Source: Adhaeribacter radiodurans
GTDB lineage: Bacteria > Bacteroidota > Bacteroidia > Cytophagales > Hymenobacteraceae
Length of the DNA: 64,000 nucleotides
Assembly (NCBI RefSeq): GCF_014075995.1
Contig: NZ_CP055153.1
Coordinates: 3,720,001-3,784,000, forward strand
Reading direction: 5' to 3'
This document shows positions 1-8,689 of the stretch, one piece after another. Made by a program: the position numbers and the translations under genes. The notes beneath the pieces are model-generated. The model saw only the letters and a list, made by a program, of their open reading frames with translations. It did not search any database and had not been told where the DNA came from. Each line of letters opens with the position of its first letter. The stretch's first letter is position 1.

Positions 1-138
1 GAACTTTGTCCTAATGCTCTGGTAAAATTAGTGGATGGAGAAGTGTTTTCGTGGTACGGTAGCCGCTTGCTGTATTCGGCAGCTTATTTTAAAAAGCTAG
101 TGGAAGAAGTGAAGAATGAGTTAAATCACCGAAATTAA
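1..138 (+). CDS. C-terminal end of an unidentified protein (partial)
   Basis: An open frame enters from the left edge and ends at TAA 136-138, leaving the last 45 residues. The tail holds VFSWYGSRLLYSAAYF followed by a charged helix, KKLVEEVKNELNHRN. I do not recognise the family; the start and most of the protein lie outside the window. The frame has Bacteroidota-like codon use and no internal stop, so it is probably a real gene end. No hairpin terminator was seen directly after it. Confidence 0.5.
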   Translation, partial: ELCPNALVKLVDGEVFSWYGSRLLYSAAYFKKLVEEVKNELNHRN

Positions 139-490
139 GGTTTCTTTCAAATCAAAAAAGCAATTTATAAAAATTAGAATCCTTACAGGGATTTAAGTCA
201 AGAGACACATGTATCAAGATAGTAGATGTTAAACTTTTGAATTCGTAAGTTGTCGATTTTCATTCTACTATTTCGTCCATCTCGACATCAGGTATTTTGA
301 ATAAATATTGTTCAGTTACTTCATTCTGATTGACCGTTTATTTTACGGAGTACACCATACAAATTAGCTAATATGTAAGGATTATGCTATGTGAAAATTT
401 AACCTTGGTATTAATTTTTAATTGATATCTTCTGAATTCTCTGCTTAGTTCTTAATCTATAAAATTTTTGAAAAATTTATCAATAAAAGC
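139..490. other. Intergenic, no gene seen
   Basis: AT-rich spacer between the partial gene and the MerR regulator. I see no ORF, hairpin or repeat worth naming. The right end carries the promoter of the regulator, annotated separately. Confidence 0.5.
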
Positions 491-523
491 TTGACTCTCC
501 CCTTACGTCATAGTTTATGTTTG
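491..523 (+). promoter_or_regulatory. Putative promoter of the TipAS-type regulator
   Basis: TATGTTTG at 516-523 matches the Bacteroidota -7 consensus TAnnTTTG exactly. TTG at 491-493 sits 22 bases upstream, in the usual -33 range. Read as a sigma-70 type promoter, TTGACT and TATGTT are 19 bases apart, the long spacer known for MerR-controlled promoters, so autoregulation is plausible. An imperfect dyad TTACGTCA lies in the spacer. The GTG start is 23 bases after the -7 box. Confidence 0.45.
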
Positions 524-546
524 TTTTAAATTTAATGCAATAAGCC

Positions 547-1311
547 GTGGAACGTTATTTTGTGAAAAAGCTGGCTGGTTTAGCCGGGGTAAGTGTCCGG
601 ACACTTCACCTTTACGACCAATTGGGTTTGCTCAAACCTGCGATCCGTACGGAGAAAAAATACCGCATGTATGGAAAGGCAGAAGCTTTCCGGTTACAGC
701 AGATTCTTTTTTATAGAGAGTTGGAAATGCCGCTTAAAGATATTGCAGAAATTCTAGATGACCCGCAATTTAATACCTTGTCGGCCTTAGAACTTCATAA
801 AAAAGAATTGCAGCAACGAAAAGCTCGACTAGATACCTTATTGCAAACAATTGATAAAACAATTGACCACTTAAAAAACAAAGCTATGTTATCTACCGAA
901 GAATTATACGAAGGTTTACCCAAGGAAACAGCTGAAGCCTGGCGAAAGGAAGCTAATGAAAAATGGGACTCCTCTGTTGAACGCTCTGAATATCATTTAC
1001 GCAATAAAACCAAGCAGGACTTTGAGTTCTTAAAAGAGCAAGCGAGTGTTAATGTGAAAAAACTTTTGAATTTAGTAAATGAAGACCCTGCAAGCGAAAA
1101 AGTACAAAAGGAAATTGCTACGAATTATGAAATTATCCGGGAATTTTGGGGAACAGCCGGAATACCGGATAAACAGGCAAAAGCTTATGCTGGCTTAGGT
1201 GATTTATACGTAAATGATGAGCGTTATACCAGCCAGGAAGGTAAGCCTAACCCAGAGTTCGCTCAGTTCATGAACAAAGCCATAAAGCATTTTGCCAGGC
1301 AATTGAAATAA
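547..1311 (+). CDS. MerR family regulator with TipAS effector domain
   Basis: 254 residues from a GTG start. Residues 5-70 form a MerR winged helix-turn-helix (LAGLAGVSVRTLHLYDQLGL, then a YRMYG wing), followed by the dimerisation coiled coil (about 75-112). Residues 120-254 match the TipAS antibiotic-recognition domain, with WRKEANEKW and a C-terminal KHFARQ helix. In Streptomyces TipA this domain binds thiopeptide drugs; many Bacteroidota homologues have unknown ligands. An isolated gene with its own promoter and terminator, so it probably regulates itself and distant targets. The family call is firm, the ligand unknown. Confidence 0.9.
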   Translation: MERYFVKKLAGLAGVSVRTLHLYDQLGLLKPAIRTEKKYRMYGKAEAFRLQQILFYRELEMPLKDIAEILDDPQFNTLSALELHKKELQQRKARLDTLLQTIDKTIDHLKNKAMLSTEELYEGLPKETAEAWRKEANEKWDSSVERSEYHLRNKTKQDFEFLKEQASVNVKKLLNLVNEDPASEKVQKEIATNYEIIREFWGTAGIPDKQAKAYAGLGDLYVNDERYTSQEGKPNPEFAQFMNKAIKHFARQLK

Positions 1312-1321
1312 TATTTATCTA

Positions 1322-1360
1322 AAAAGTCCTCATTTTTTAGGAGAGGACTTTTCTATTTTT
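1322..1360 (+). terminator. Rho-independent terminator
   Basis: Ten-base stem AAAAGTCCTC (1322-1331) with GAGGACTTTT (1343-1352), then a T-rich tail. It lies between the regulator and the end of aroA on the other strand and may serve both. Confidence 0.8.
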
Positions 1361-1411
1361 CTTGTAAAACTTTAGTTATAAAAATTATAACCTGCTATTT
1401 AAAACCAAGAA

Positions 1412-2665
1412 TTACTCTTCTTTTCCCTCTTCTACTTTCTCTACAATAAAGCTTAATTGCTCTAAGTCCCGCCAAAAACCCGGGTAAGATTTTTTTACTA
1501 CTTCCGGTTCTTCGATGGTTACAGGGGTGAGTAAAGCTAATGGAGCTAGAGCCATTGCCATGCGGTGATCTTCATACGTTTTAAAAACCGGATTACCCCC
1601 GATACTAGTAGCTGGCTTTACCCGAAACAAACCTTCTCCTTTATCTTCCAGATCGCCGCCAATTTTAGCTAGTTCTTGTTGTAAGGCAGCAATGCGGTCG
1701 GTTTCTTTAATGCGCAAACTTTCTAAACCGGTCAATTCTACAGCAATGCCTTTGGCAGCCGCAACTACCGCAATAGTTTGCGCTAAATCCGGGCAATCGG
1801 TAAAATCAAATCGGAAAGGTTCTAATCTGTCGCTTTTGGTTAAAATTACTTCTCCGCCTACGTAGGTTGTACGCACCCCCAAATGCTCCATAATAGTAGC
1901 AATTACACTATCGCCCTGGAATGATTCGGAACGGAGGCCTTTTAACTCAACGGTAGCTTCCGGAGCCAACGCCACCATGCTGTACCAATAGCTGGCCCCT
2001 GACCAATCCGACTCAATAGTATATTGATTTACATGGTAATTTTGCGGCGGAATGGTGATGGTGGTGCCATCAAAAGTACCCTTCACCCCAAAATGCTTCA
2101 TCAGGGATAAAGTCATGAGAATGTAGGGTCGTGAACCAATTTTACCTTGCAGCTCCAGCGTTAATCCTTGCGGAAAAAGTGGTGCTACCATTATTAAAGC
2201 GGAAATATATTGGCTACTGATATCACCTCGTACTTGCAAGGTTGCCGGGTAATCTTGCTGACGATCAATACCGTTAAATTGTAAAGGCGGATAGCCTTCC
2301 TGACCTAAGTACTCAATTTTAGCACCTAATTGGCGCAAAGCATCTACCAACACTTTGATTGGGCGCTGCTGCATGCGGGCAGTACCAGTTATAATTTTAT
2401 GTTGATTTGTTACAGCCAAATAAGCCGTCATAAACCGCATTACGGTGCCAGCATCTTCGGCATTTAACTCTTCGGCAGTAGATTCCAGCAATCGGGTAAT
2501 AACTTTGGTATCGTTGGCTTCAGATAAATTATTGAGAGTAGATGCCCCACCAGAAAGGGCATTAATGATTTGTGCCCGGTTGCTCTCACTTTTAGAAGCC
2601 GGCAAATTTACCGATCCGCGCAGGATGCCAGTAGGATGGGTAAGCGTTATTGGAGAATGAATCAT
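1412..2665 (-). CDS. aroA: 3-phosphoshikimate 1-carboxyvinyltransferase (EPSP synthase)
   Basis: 417 residues, close to the usual 420-430. It joins phosphoenolpyruvate to shikimate 3-phosphate in the shikimate pathway for aromatic amino acids. Seen: the N-terminal NLPASKSESNRAQI phosphate/PEP segment, AEDAGTVMRFM (where most enzymes have NAGTAMRF), MQQRPIKVLVDALRQLG, LRIKETDRI and the C-terminal EDHRMAMALAPLAL with KSYPGFW. The start codon overlaps the stop of aroB (ATGA), so the two are translationally coupled. The identification is firm. The shift in the AGT motif is a mild divergence of the kind seen among Bacteroidota enzymes. Confidence 0.95.
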   Translation of the reverse strand: MIHSPITLTHPTGILRGSVNLPASKSESNRAQIINALSGGASTLNNLSEANDTKVITRLLESTAEELNAEDAGTVMRFMTAYLAVTNQHKIITGTARMQQRPIKVLVDALRQLGAKIEYLGQEGYPPLQFNGIDRQQDYPATLQVRGDISSQYISALIMVAPLFPQGLTLELQGKIGSRPYILMTLSLMKHFGVKGTFDGTTITIPPQNYHVNQYTIESDWSGASYWYSMVALAPEATVELKGLRSESFQGDSVIATIMEHLGVRTTYVGGEVILTKSDRLEPFRFDFTDCPDLAQTIAVVAAAKGIAVELTGLESLRIKETDRIAALQQELAKIGGDLEDKGEGLFRVKPATSIGGNPVFKTYEDHRMAMALAPLALLTPVTIEEPEVVKKSYPGFWRDLEQLSFIVEKVEEGKEE

Positions 2666-3699
2666 AATGTATTGTAATATTTAAAGGCGGCTTCTATTTC
2701 CGATAAACTAATCGGCTGATCGTAAACAGCTTGTCCGATGCCCGATAACAAAGTGCAGTTAATAGTGGAGCCGGTATTTTTTTTATCTTGTAGAGCTAAA
2801 GCGGCAATAGCGGCAAATTCATTTGTTTGTATTGCTACTTTAGGGTAAATCGAAAAAAGGAAAGTTTCAATTTTTTCCAGTTCGGCCTGGGTTATTAATC
2901 CTTTCCGGACGGATAAATAACTCTCACAGAGCATGCCTACTGCTATGGCTTCGCCGTGCAATAACCGTCTTCCGGATTTAGTAAGTAAATAGGTTTCTAA
3001 AGCATGCCCAATGGTATGGCCAAAGTTTAAAATTTTACGTAAGCCCTGCTCCCGGGGATCGGCCGAAACCACCCGGGCCTTTACTGCTACTGAGTCCTCA
3101 ATTAACTTGGTCCAGTCTTCGGTCATTAGGCCCACGTATCGTTGCTCTTCAAAAGAAGCAGCATCGGCAATTAACCAATGTTTAATAATTTCGGCGTAGC
3201 CCGATTTTACTTCGCGCTCGGAAAGTGTTTTTAAGAACTCAGGATTAATAAAAACTTTTAACGGTTCCTGAAAAACACCCAAATGGTTTTTTAAACCATT
3301 AAAATCAATTCCGGTTTTACCCCCCACACTGGCATCTACCTGGGCGAGTAAAGTAGTAGGAACCTGCACAAAGTAAATACCACGCTTAAAAATACCAGCA
3401 CAAAAACCGCCTAAATCGCCAATTACGCCCCCTCCTACATTTACCAGTACCGACCAACGGCTAGCCTTTATATCCGTTAGTTGCTGCCATACGTGTTCGC
3501 AGGTTGCTAAAGTTTTATGCTCTTCGCCACTTTTAATTTGAATAAGCGTATGTTCGGGTAAGTATTTACGCAGCAAAGGGTAACAATGCGCGTGTGTATT
3601 CTCATCTACTAATACGGCTACCTTATCAAATGCCCGGTTACTCAGAAAAGCTTGCAGTTGTTCACCTGCTTCTGTACCGATATAAATATTTTCTAACAA
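2662..3699 (-). CDS. aroB: 3-dehydroquinate synthase
   Basis: 345 residues, normal length. It converts DAHP to 3-dehydroquinate, the second shikimate step, using NAD and a metal ion. Seen: the NAD-binding GGGVIGDLGGFCAGIFKRG, the VPTTLLAQVDASVGGKTGID active-site segment, and the metal ligands in SGYAEIIKH, NFGHTIGHALE and LLHGEAIAVGM. It is the first gene of the aroB-aroA operon and is divergent from proline dehydrogenase across about 260 bases that should hold both promoters. The assignment is firm. Confidence 0.96.
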   Translation of the reverse strand: MLENIYIGTEAGEQLQAFLSNRAFDKVAVLVDENTHAHCYPLLRKYLPEHTLIQIKSGEEHKTLATCEHVWQQLTDIKASRWSVLVNVGGGVIGDLGGFCAGIFKRGIYFVQVPTTLLAQVDASVGGKTGIDFNGLKNHLGVFQEPLKVFINPEFLKTLSEREVKSGYAEIIKHWLIADAASFEEQRYVGLMTEDWTKLIEDSVAVKARVVSADPREQGLRKILNFGHTIGHALETYLLTKSGRRLLHGEAIAVGMLCESYLSVRKGLITQAELEKIETFLFSIYPKVAIQTNEFAAIAALALQDKKNTGSTINCTLLSGIGQAVYDQPISLSEIEAAFKYYNTL

Positions 3700-3960
3700 A
3701 ATGCTGTATATCTAAAAATGCCCGCTTAAAAATAGCTATTAAATTTCACGTTTATTAATTAATTAAGTAAAAGTTTAAACTATCTAAAAGATCTAAAGCA
3801 CTTGAAAAAGTTTGGAGTACTATTTGATTTTACTTTTATCTATTACTTAGCGCTTAACTTTTTTACAGTTTTCCAGTTATTAAAAAAAGCCAGACAACAG
3901 CTATTTATAAGGAAGCGTTCTGTTCTAGTCTGAATTTATTTTTACTCTAATTACTTGTGC

Positions 3961-5145
3961 ATGATAACCGAAAGCCAGCTTTCTTTTGATGATACAGCCA
4001 TAGCGTTTGCCTCTAAATCCGACGCTGAATTAATGAAAATGTACACTTTGTTTGCCACCATGAACAACAACTTTTTAGTAAAAACAGGTGGTAATATGGT
4101 ACAACGAGCCTTTAAATGGGGCTTACCGGTAAAGTTTTTAATAAAGCCTACTATTTTCCGCCATTTCTGCGGCGGCGAAAATTTATTGGAGTGCAACCAA
4201 GCTATTCAGAGTTTAGGTAAGGCCAATATTGGTACCATCCTCGATTATTCGGTGGAAGGGGAAAACAATGAAAACAGCTTTGATCGAACTACAAAAGAGG
4301 TATTAGCTACGATAGAGAAAGCCCATACTTCTAAACATATTCCTTTTTCGGTTTTTAAAGTAAGTGGTATTGCGGATAGCCGCATTTTAGTAAAAATTCA
4401 AGCAAAAGAAACGCTTCATTCAGCCGAAGAAAAGGCATTTACCCGAGCCAAGGCCCGAATGGAAACTCTCTGCCAAAGGGCACATCAATATGGTATATCC
4501 ATTTTTGTGGATGCCGAGGAAAGTTGGTTTCAAGACGTGGTGGATACTTTAACTTACGAGATGATGGCGAAATACAATAAAGAAAAAGCCATTGTATACA
4601 ACACGTACCAATTATATCGCCACGACCGTTTTGAAGTTTTACAACGCGATTACCAGAATGCAGTAGAGAATAATTATAATTTAGGGGCAAAATTAGTACG
4701 GGGAGCTTACATGGAGAAAGAAGCCCGCCGGGCAACAGAACAAGGTTATGTAAACCCTATAAACCCCACTAAAGAAGCATCGGATGCTCTCTTTAATGAA
4801 GCTTTAACTTTTTGCGTGGAACATATTGATCGGATTGCTTTGTGCGCCGGAACGCATAATGAGGCTAGTTCTTATTTACTCGTAGATTTAATGGCTAAAC
4901 ACGGCATTGCCCCCAAGGATAAGCGAATTTACTTTGCGCAATTGTACGGAATGAGTGATAATTTATCTTATAACCTGGCCCACGCTGGCTACAATGTTGC
5001 TAAATACGTCCCTTATGGTCCGGTAGAAGCCGTAATTCCTTATTTACTAAGGAGAGCCGAAGAAAATACTGCAATTGCCGGCCAAAGTAGCCGGGAGTTT
5101 AATCTTATAAAAAAAGAAATGCAGCGGCGCAAAGCCGCTAAATAG
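3961..5145 (+). CDS. Proline dehydrogenase (monofunctional)
   Basis: 394 residues from ATG 3961. A TTG two codons earlier is also open, but the family normally begins at MI(T/S)...LSFDDT, so ATG is chosen. This FAD enzyme oxidises proline to pyrroline-5-carboxylate and feeds electrons to quinone. Seen: FVDAEESWFQ, KLVRGAYMEKEARRA, GTHNEASSYL, YFAQLYGMSDNLSYNLA and the YVPYGPVEAVIPYLLRRAEEN tail, all typical of the PRODH barrel. There is no P5C dehydrogenase domain or neighbour, so the second step must be encoded elsewhere. It ends in a strong terminator. Confidence 0.94.
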   Translation: MITESQLSFDDTAIAFASKSDAELMKMYTLFATMNNNFLVKTGGNMVQRAFKWGLPVKFLIKPTIFRHFCGGENLLECNQAIQSLGKANIGTILDYSVEGENNENSFDRTTKEVLATIEKAHTSKHIPFSVFKVSGIADSRILVKIQAKETLHSAEEKAFTRAKARMETLCQRAHQYGISIFVDAEESWFQDVVDTLTYEMMAKYNKEKAIVYNTYQLYRHDRFEVLQRDYQNAVENNYNLGAKLVRGAYMEKEARRATEQGYVNPINPTKEASDALFNEALTFCVEHIDRIALCAGTHNEASSYLLVDLMAKHGIAPKDKRIYFAQLYGMSDNLSYNLAHAGYNVAKYVPYGPVEAVIPYLLRRAEENTAIAGQSSREFNLIKKEMQRRKAAK

Positions 5146-5173
5146 ACCTTTGAAGCTAAATCATTTAAAAATA

Positions 5174-5216
5174 AAAAGCTGCCCTTGGTACATCTGTAAC
5201 TAGAGGCAGCTTTTTT
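5174..5216 (+). terminator. Rho-independent terminator
   Basis: AAAAGCTGCC (5174-5183) pairs with GGCAGCTTTT (5205-5214), followed by more T. It ends the proline dehydrogenase transcript. Confidence 0.85.
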
Positions 5217-5295
5217 CATTTAGTAAATTTCAACAGTTATTAATCTACTACTATCCGAAAGTAAGCAGTAGTAGCTACGGCGGAATTTAATGTTG

Positions 5296-5484
5296 TTCTT
5301 TGGAGCCTGTTCCAGCCTCCAGGTAAAGGTGCTAACTAGTTTGATATTTCACGCGTGCCTCGTGGCCGGCAGGCCTCGTTTGGCTCTCTCGGGCGGTTTA
5401 GCGAACCTTGGCTCACTCCGTTGCGCCATGCCTCGTGCCTCAGCACCGGAACGCTAAAAGGCCCTCCACAGCCAAACTGATGTC
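5296..5484 (+). repeat. GC-rich dispersed repeat, copy A
   Basis: About 189 bases, clearly richer in GC than the surroundings. It begins TTCTTTGGAGCCTGTTCCAG and ends ACAGCCAAACTGATGTC. It carries an internal inverted pair GTTTGGCT ... AGCCAAAC about 75 bases apart. Copy B (5687-5896) is the same element on the other strand, and copy C (58665-58732) is its first 68 bases. No protein-coding frame is conserved between the copies. Its nature is unknown: it could be a MITE-like or structured non-coding element. Confidence 0.75.
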
Positions 5485-5686
5485 TTTGCTCTTAGCTACT
5501 GCTTTTCTTCCACATCTTATATCATTAAAAATAAGGAAAATGATTTTGTAGGATGCTACTACTAATGACAAGAATTAAAGGAATTAAGGTTCCTGTATCT
5601 GCTTCCCCTCGCCGCAGATTCTAATAAATTCGGCTTAATACCATCTAATACTACTTAAAAAGTAAAAACGGTAGCTTCTAGCACCT

Positions 5687-5896
5687 GACATCAGTTTGGC
5701 TGTGGAGCACCTGCTATGGTTCCGGTACTGCACAGCAGTATTCCGCAGACGAAGTCGAGGAAAGCTAGCGAGTACGTAAGAGCCAAACGGGGCCCGTCGG
5801 CCACGAGGCAAACTTGAACCCAGCAAACTAGATAACACCTGTGCCAGGAGGCTGGATCAGGCTCCAAAGAAAACACTTACTAGCAAGCAAAATCTA
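5687..5896 (-). repeat. GC-rich dispersed repeat, copy B (facing copy A)
   Basis: Read on the minus strand this matches copy A at its head, in the block TGCCTCGTGGCCG ... CGTTTGGCTCT, at ACCGGAAC and at the end CTCCACAGCCAAACTGATGTC, with a diverged middle. The head extends 25 bases further upstream than copy A (TAGATTTTGCTTGCTAGTAAG), and that extension is shared with copy C near 58.7 kb. Copies A and B point at each other across about 200 AT-rich bases, so the pair could form a large hairpin or be a target for inversion. Confidence 0.75.
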
Positions 5897-6068
5897 GGAT
5901 AGCCTTTTTATACGATTTGATATAAATCGAAAAAAATAATGGTGTAAGTACCTGGCTAAATTATTATACAGGTCCTCGAGATTACAGTAAAAGTCATTAG
6001 TATTCCAATACTTTATATACACTAAAGTCTAATATATAACATCTTGATACTTGTGTCTAAAATATTAT

Positions 6069-6479
6069 TTAAGCAGGAACTGTTTCAGGCGGAGTTTTTC
6101 TACCAAAACGTTTTCGCAGTTTATTTAAGGTATTTTCTACCGTTAATTAAATAGAAGGTACCAAAACAAGAGTAAGGATTAAGGAACTGGTTAAGCCGCC
6201 AATAATTACCCAAGCCAAACTATTTTTTGTTTCGGCCCCCGCACCTTTGGCTAAGGCAATAGGTAACAACCCGAATACCATAGCGAGAGTAGTCATTAAA
6301 ATGGGGCGTAAGCGTTCCCGTCCGGCTTCAATCAAGGCTTCGCGCACGGCCATTCCCTGAGCTTTCAATTGATTCATTAAATTAACCAACAAAATGGCAT
6401 TTTTCGCTACTAATCCCATCGGCATAATCATCCCGATAATAGAGAATATACTTAAGTTTTCCGGGTCTAAAGTTATTCT
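6069..6479 (-). pseudogene. Remnant of an RND efflux pump permease (AcrB/MexF type), C-terminal part
   Basis: The minus-strand frame reads ITLDPENLSIFSIIG, then MGLVAKNAILLVNLMNQLK, GRERLRPILMTTLAMVFGLL and a last membrane helix ending LVLVPSI, which is the final transmembrane part of HAE1/AcrB pumps. After SI an in-frame TAA (6147-6149) replaces the tyrosine expected before LTVEN, and the same frame then continues 25 codons to a natural-looking tail, RKTPPETVPA. Upstream of 6480 the homology stops abruptly, so roughly 900 residues are deleted. This is a truncated, nonsense-bearing relic of an exporter of drugs or lipids. Confidence 0.85.
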
Positions 6480-6921
6480 TTACCCTTTTGAGTACATTTT
6501 TATTTCCCCTATTTCCAATTAAGTACTTTTTAAAACAGCTTCTAAGTAAATACCTAATTAAACGTAGTAGATTAAAAGGCTTAACCAAATGGGAGCTCTC
6601 CCGGAACAGCTATTTAAAGATGGTTAACTGAAATTATGCTTGTTACTTAATAGCTGGAGATTTTTAAGATATTGAGTGCAAACCTTCGGGAGATTGTAAA
6701 AAGGTAAAGCAAAATTTATGTTAATTTCAACAACCTGAATGTATTCCTGATTATATATATTATTATATCTGCTTTTTTTCCGTCAAGCTCTATGTAAAGT
6801 TTAAGTAAAGTTTGTAACTAATTAACTTGTAAACCGTTTAGCCATAAACAAAACCAGATAAATAGTGCAATACGCAACTATTTATCTAAAAATAGTTCTA
6901 AACCCTAAAATTGACAAAACT
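6480..6921. other. Intergenic, no gene seen
   Basis: AT-rich spacer. A short minus-strand ORF over 6382-6588 only overlaps the RND relic out of frame. AAAGTTTG at 6807-6814 is one base off the Bacteroidota -7 box and could serve the next gene. Confidence 0.4.
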
Positions 6922-7632
6922 ATGGAAAACACAACAGGTAATATAAACCAAACTGGTGGAAGCTACGATAATCCGAATAATTCTAATAATCCTTTTAGCA
7001 CTTCTAACGATTATAATACCACCGGAAGCTCCAGCAGTTCAGGTTCTTCCTTAAGCGGTTCAACTGTAGGCAATTCTTCCTTAAGTGGATCGAATTCAGA
7101 TAATTCTTCTTCTACTGGTTCATCCCGCATCATGACGGGTATGTTCCGGGACCGGGACAGTGCGGAACGCGCTTATTCTACGTTGCAGAGCCGGGGATAT
7201 AGCAAAGATGATGTAAATTTAGTAATGTCGGACGAAACACGTAAAAGACATTTTGGTGATCATACCCCCGATTCTGACTTAGGCGATAAAGCTTTAGAAG
7301 GAGCGGGAGCCGGATCTGCCATTGGCGGTACATTAGGAGCAATTGTAGGGGCGGTAGCCGCCATTGGTACCTCGGTTGCTTTGCCTGGCCTAGGCTTGGT
7401 AATAGCAGGACCGTTAGCTGCGGGCTTAGCAGGCGCCGGAGCAGGCGGGTTAACTGGTGGTTTATTGGGAGCTTTGGTTGGTTCTGGGATTCCGGAAGAT
7501 CGGGCCAAAGAATATGAGTCGGGCGTGAAAGACGGTGGAATTGTAATGGGTGTTCGTCCCCGTTCAGAAGAAGATGCCCTTCACCTGGAAAATGAATGGC
7601 GTAACAACCACGGCGAAAGCATTTACCGCTAA
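6922..7632 (+). CDS. Glycine-zipper protein with GSP17M-like N-terminal domain
   Basis: 236 residues from ATG 6922; an upstream non-ATG start is open but adds no family sequence. Residues 1-70 are a low-complexity Asn/Ser/Gly linker. Residues about 73-115 (MTGMFRDRDSAERAYSTLQSRGYSKDDVNLVMSD is the region, at 7135-7236) resemble the general-stress-protein 17M/YflT fold. A long Gly/Ala hydrophobic stretch follows (about 130-190), in glycine-zipper style and able to insert into a membrane. A charged tail closes the protein. Such proteins are common in Bacteroidota and often stress induced. The function is not established. It ends at a perfect palindromic terminator. Confidence 0.75.
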   Translation: MENTTGNINQTGGSYDNPNNSNNPFSTSNDYNTTGSSSSSGSSLSGSTVGNSSLSGSNSDNSSSTGSSRIMTGMFRDRDSAERAYSTLQSRGYSKDDVNLVMSDETRKRHFGDHTPDSDLGDKALEGAGAGSAIGGTLGAIVGAVAAIGTSVALPGLGLVIAGPLAAGLAGAGAGGLTGGLLGALVGSGIPEDRAKEYESGVKDGGIVMGVRPRSEEDALHLENEWRNNHGESIYR

Positions 7633-7657
7633 TTTTCAAGTAATTACATACTTCCAC

Positions 7658-7689
7658 AAAAAAGCCTTACCAATTGGTAAGGCTTTTTT
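7658..7689 (+). terminator. Perfect palindromic terminator
   Basis: A 32-base perfect palindrome with 16-base arms and centre AATT: AAAAAAGCCTTACCAA (7658-7673) and its complement (7674-7689). It is active on paper in both directions. Confidence 0.85.
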
Positions 7690-7939
7690 AATTAACAAAG
7701 GCTTGCCAGATTATTTTAATTAAATTCTAAATAATAGTACAAATATTCTAACATCAAAATAGTACTACCTTTTTAAGAAATTTCTTAATAGGCTTAGAAG
7801 CAAAAGATTAAGTTAACTTTAAACAAAGCATTATAAAAAAGACGAACAAGGTTGGCTAAGTATTTTTTCTTTTTTTATTTTAAAAACGTATTATTAAAAA
7901 ATATTTAACACAGAAATTCAGGAACATAAAAGAAATAGC

Positions 7940-8194
7940 ATGAAAGCTTTTATTCATAATTACCCCGAACCACCTTCTATTTTAAGCGATAGAATTGAAT
8001 TCCGGGGAAACGTGTATGATGATGCCGGACACTTGTATAAAGCAGATGAACTTATAGCAACTATTACTCAAAACTATGGGCATTGGCATTGGCACGTTCT
8101 TATTCCTAATAAGGATTCTAATGCTGTAAATAAAGGCGAGTGCCCCACTTATCAGGAAGCTTATGAGAAAGTGAATGCCTATGTAGGTCAGTAA
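7940..8194 (+). CDS. Small hypothetical protein
   Basis: 84 residues from an ATG in an A-rich leader. The middle has GHWHWHVLIPNKD, rich in aromatic and histidine residues, and the end has YQEAYEKVNAYVGQ. No signal peptide or membrane segment is visible. Codon use matches the neighbours and the gene stands alone with room for its own promoter. I do not recognise the family. Confidence 0.6.
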   Translation: MKAFIHNYPEPPSILSDRIEFRGNVYDDAGHLYKADELIATITQNYGHWHWHVLIPNKDSNAVNKGECPTYQEAYEKVNAYVGQ

Positions 8195-8277
8195 TGCAAT
8201 AAGGTTAGCTTAATTTATTTCGGAGAAATTGAATGAGAAATCGATAATCAAATAATTATTCTATTAAACAGGAAGCT

Positions 8278-8439
8278 TTATAAATACCACCATAAAAGCA
8301 GAAATGCAATAAACGTAGCTAAGGCCAATACAAAGCCTAAAAAAATTACTTTAGATTTTACCACTGGTTTGCACGGATTGACGGTATGCTGAGTTGTCCT
8401 CAGGATATATTTTTCTTCTTTGTTGTTTATAGGCTTCAT
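8278..8439 (-). CDS. Small single-pass membrane protein
   Basis: 53 residues from the internal ATG at 8439 (MKPINNKEEKY...); a longer form to 8502 is open but its extension looks like noncoding DNA. One transmembrane helix at the C-terminus (VIFLGFVLALATFIAFLLLWW) follows a basic segment, giving an N-in topology. Function unknown. Confidence is limited by length. Confidence 0.45.
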   Translation of the reverse strand: MKPINNKEEKYILRTTQHTVNPCKPVVKSKVIFLGFVLALATFIAFLLLWWYL

Positions 8440-8638
8440 TTTAACCAATAAGTAAATTTGAGCATAATTATGGCCTTTCTTTATACGTAAAAGCAGAGCC
8501 AAAGTCTTAAAAAGTGCTATTTAAGCTTCGTCAGGCATCAAACCTACCTAAATGCACTTTTACAGCTTTAATTCTTTACAGATTAATACTATTGCCTAAA
8601 TAAAATTTAAATACCCAAAACATTTCTTTAGTAAAACA

Positions 8639-8664
8639 AAAAGAGCGCCTTCCAGCGCTCTTTT
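8639..8664 (-). terminator. Rho-independent terminator (minus strand)
   Basis: AAAAGAGCGC (8639-8648) pairs with GCGCTCTTTT (8655-8664). On the minus strand it lies just after the 89-residue gene and is followed by T-rich DNA. Confidence 0.8.
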
Positions 8665-8689
8665 GTAAAATGAGGGTATTTAGTAAATT

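Noticed and set aside
5635-5876. Two minus-strand ORFs inside repeat copy B
   Set aside because: They are not conserved in copy A, which has different stops; the region behaves as a non-coding repeat.
7178-7657. Antisense ORFs over the glycine-zipper gene
   Set aside because: Shadows caused by GC-rich Gly/Ala codons; no start signal or family match.
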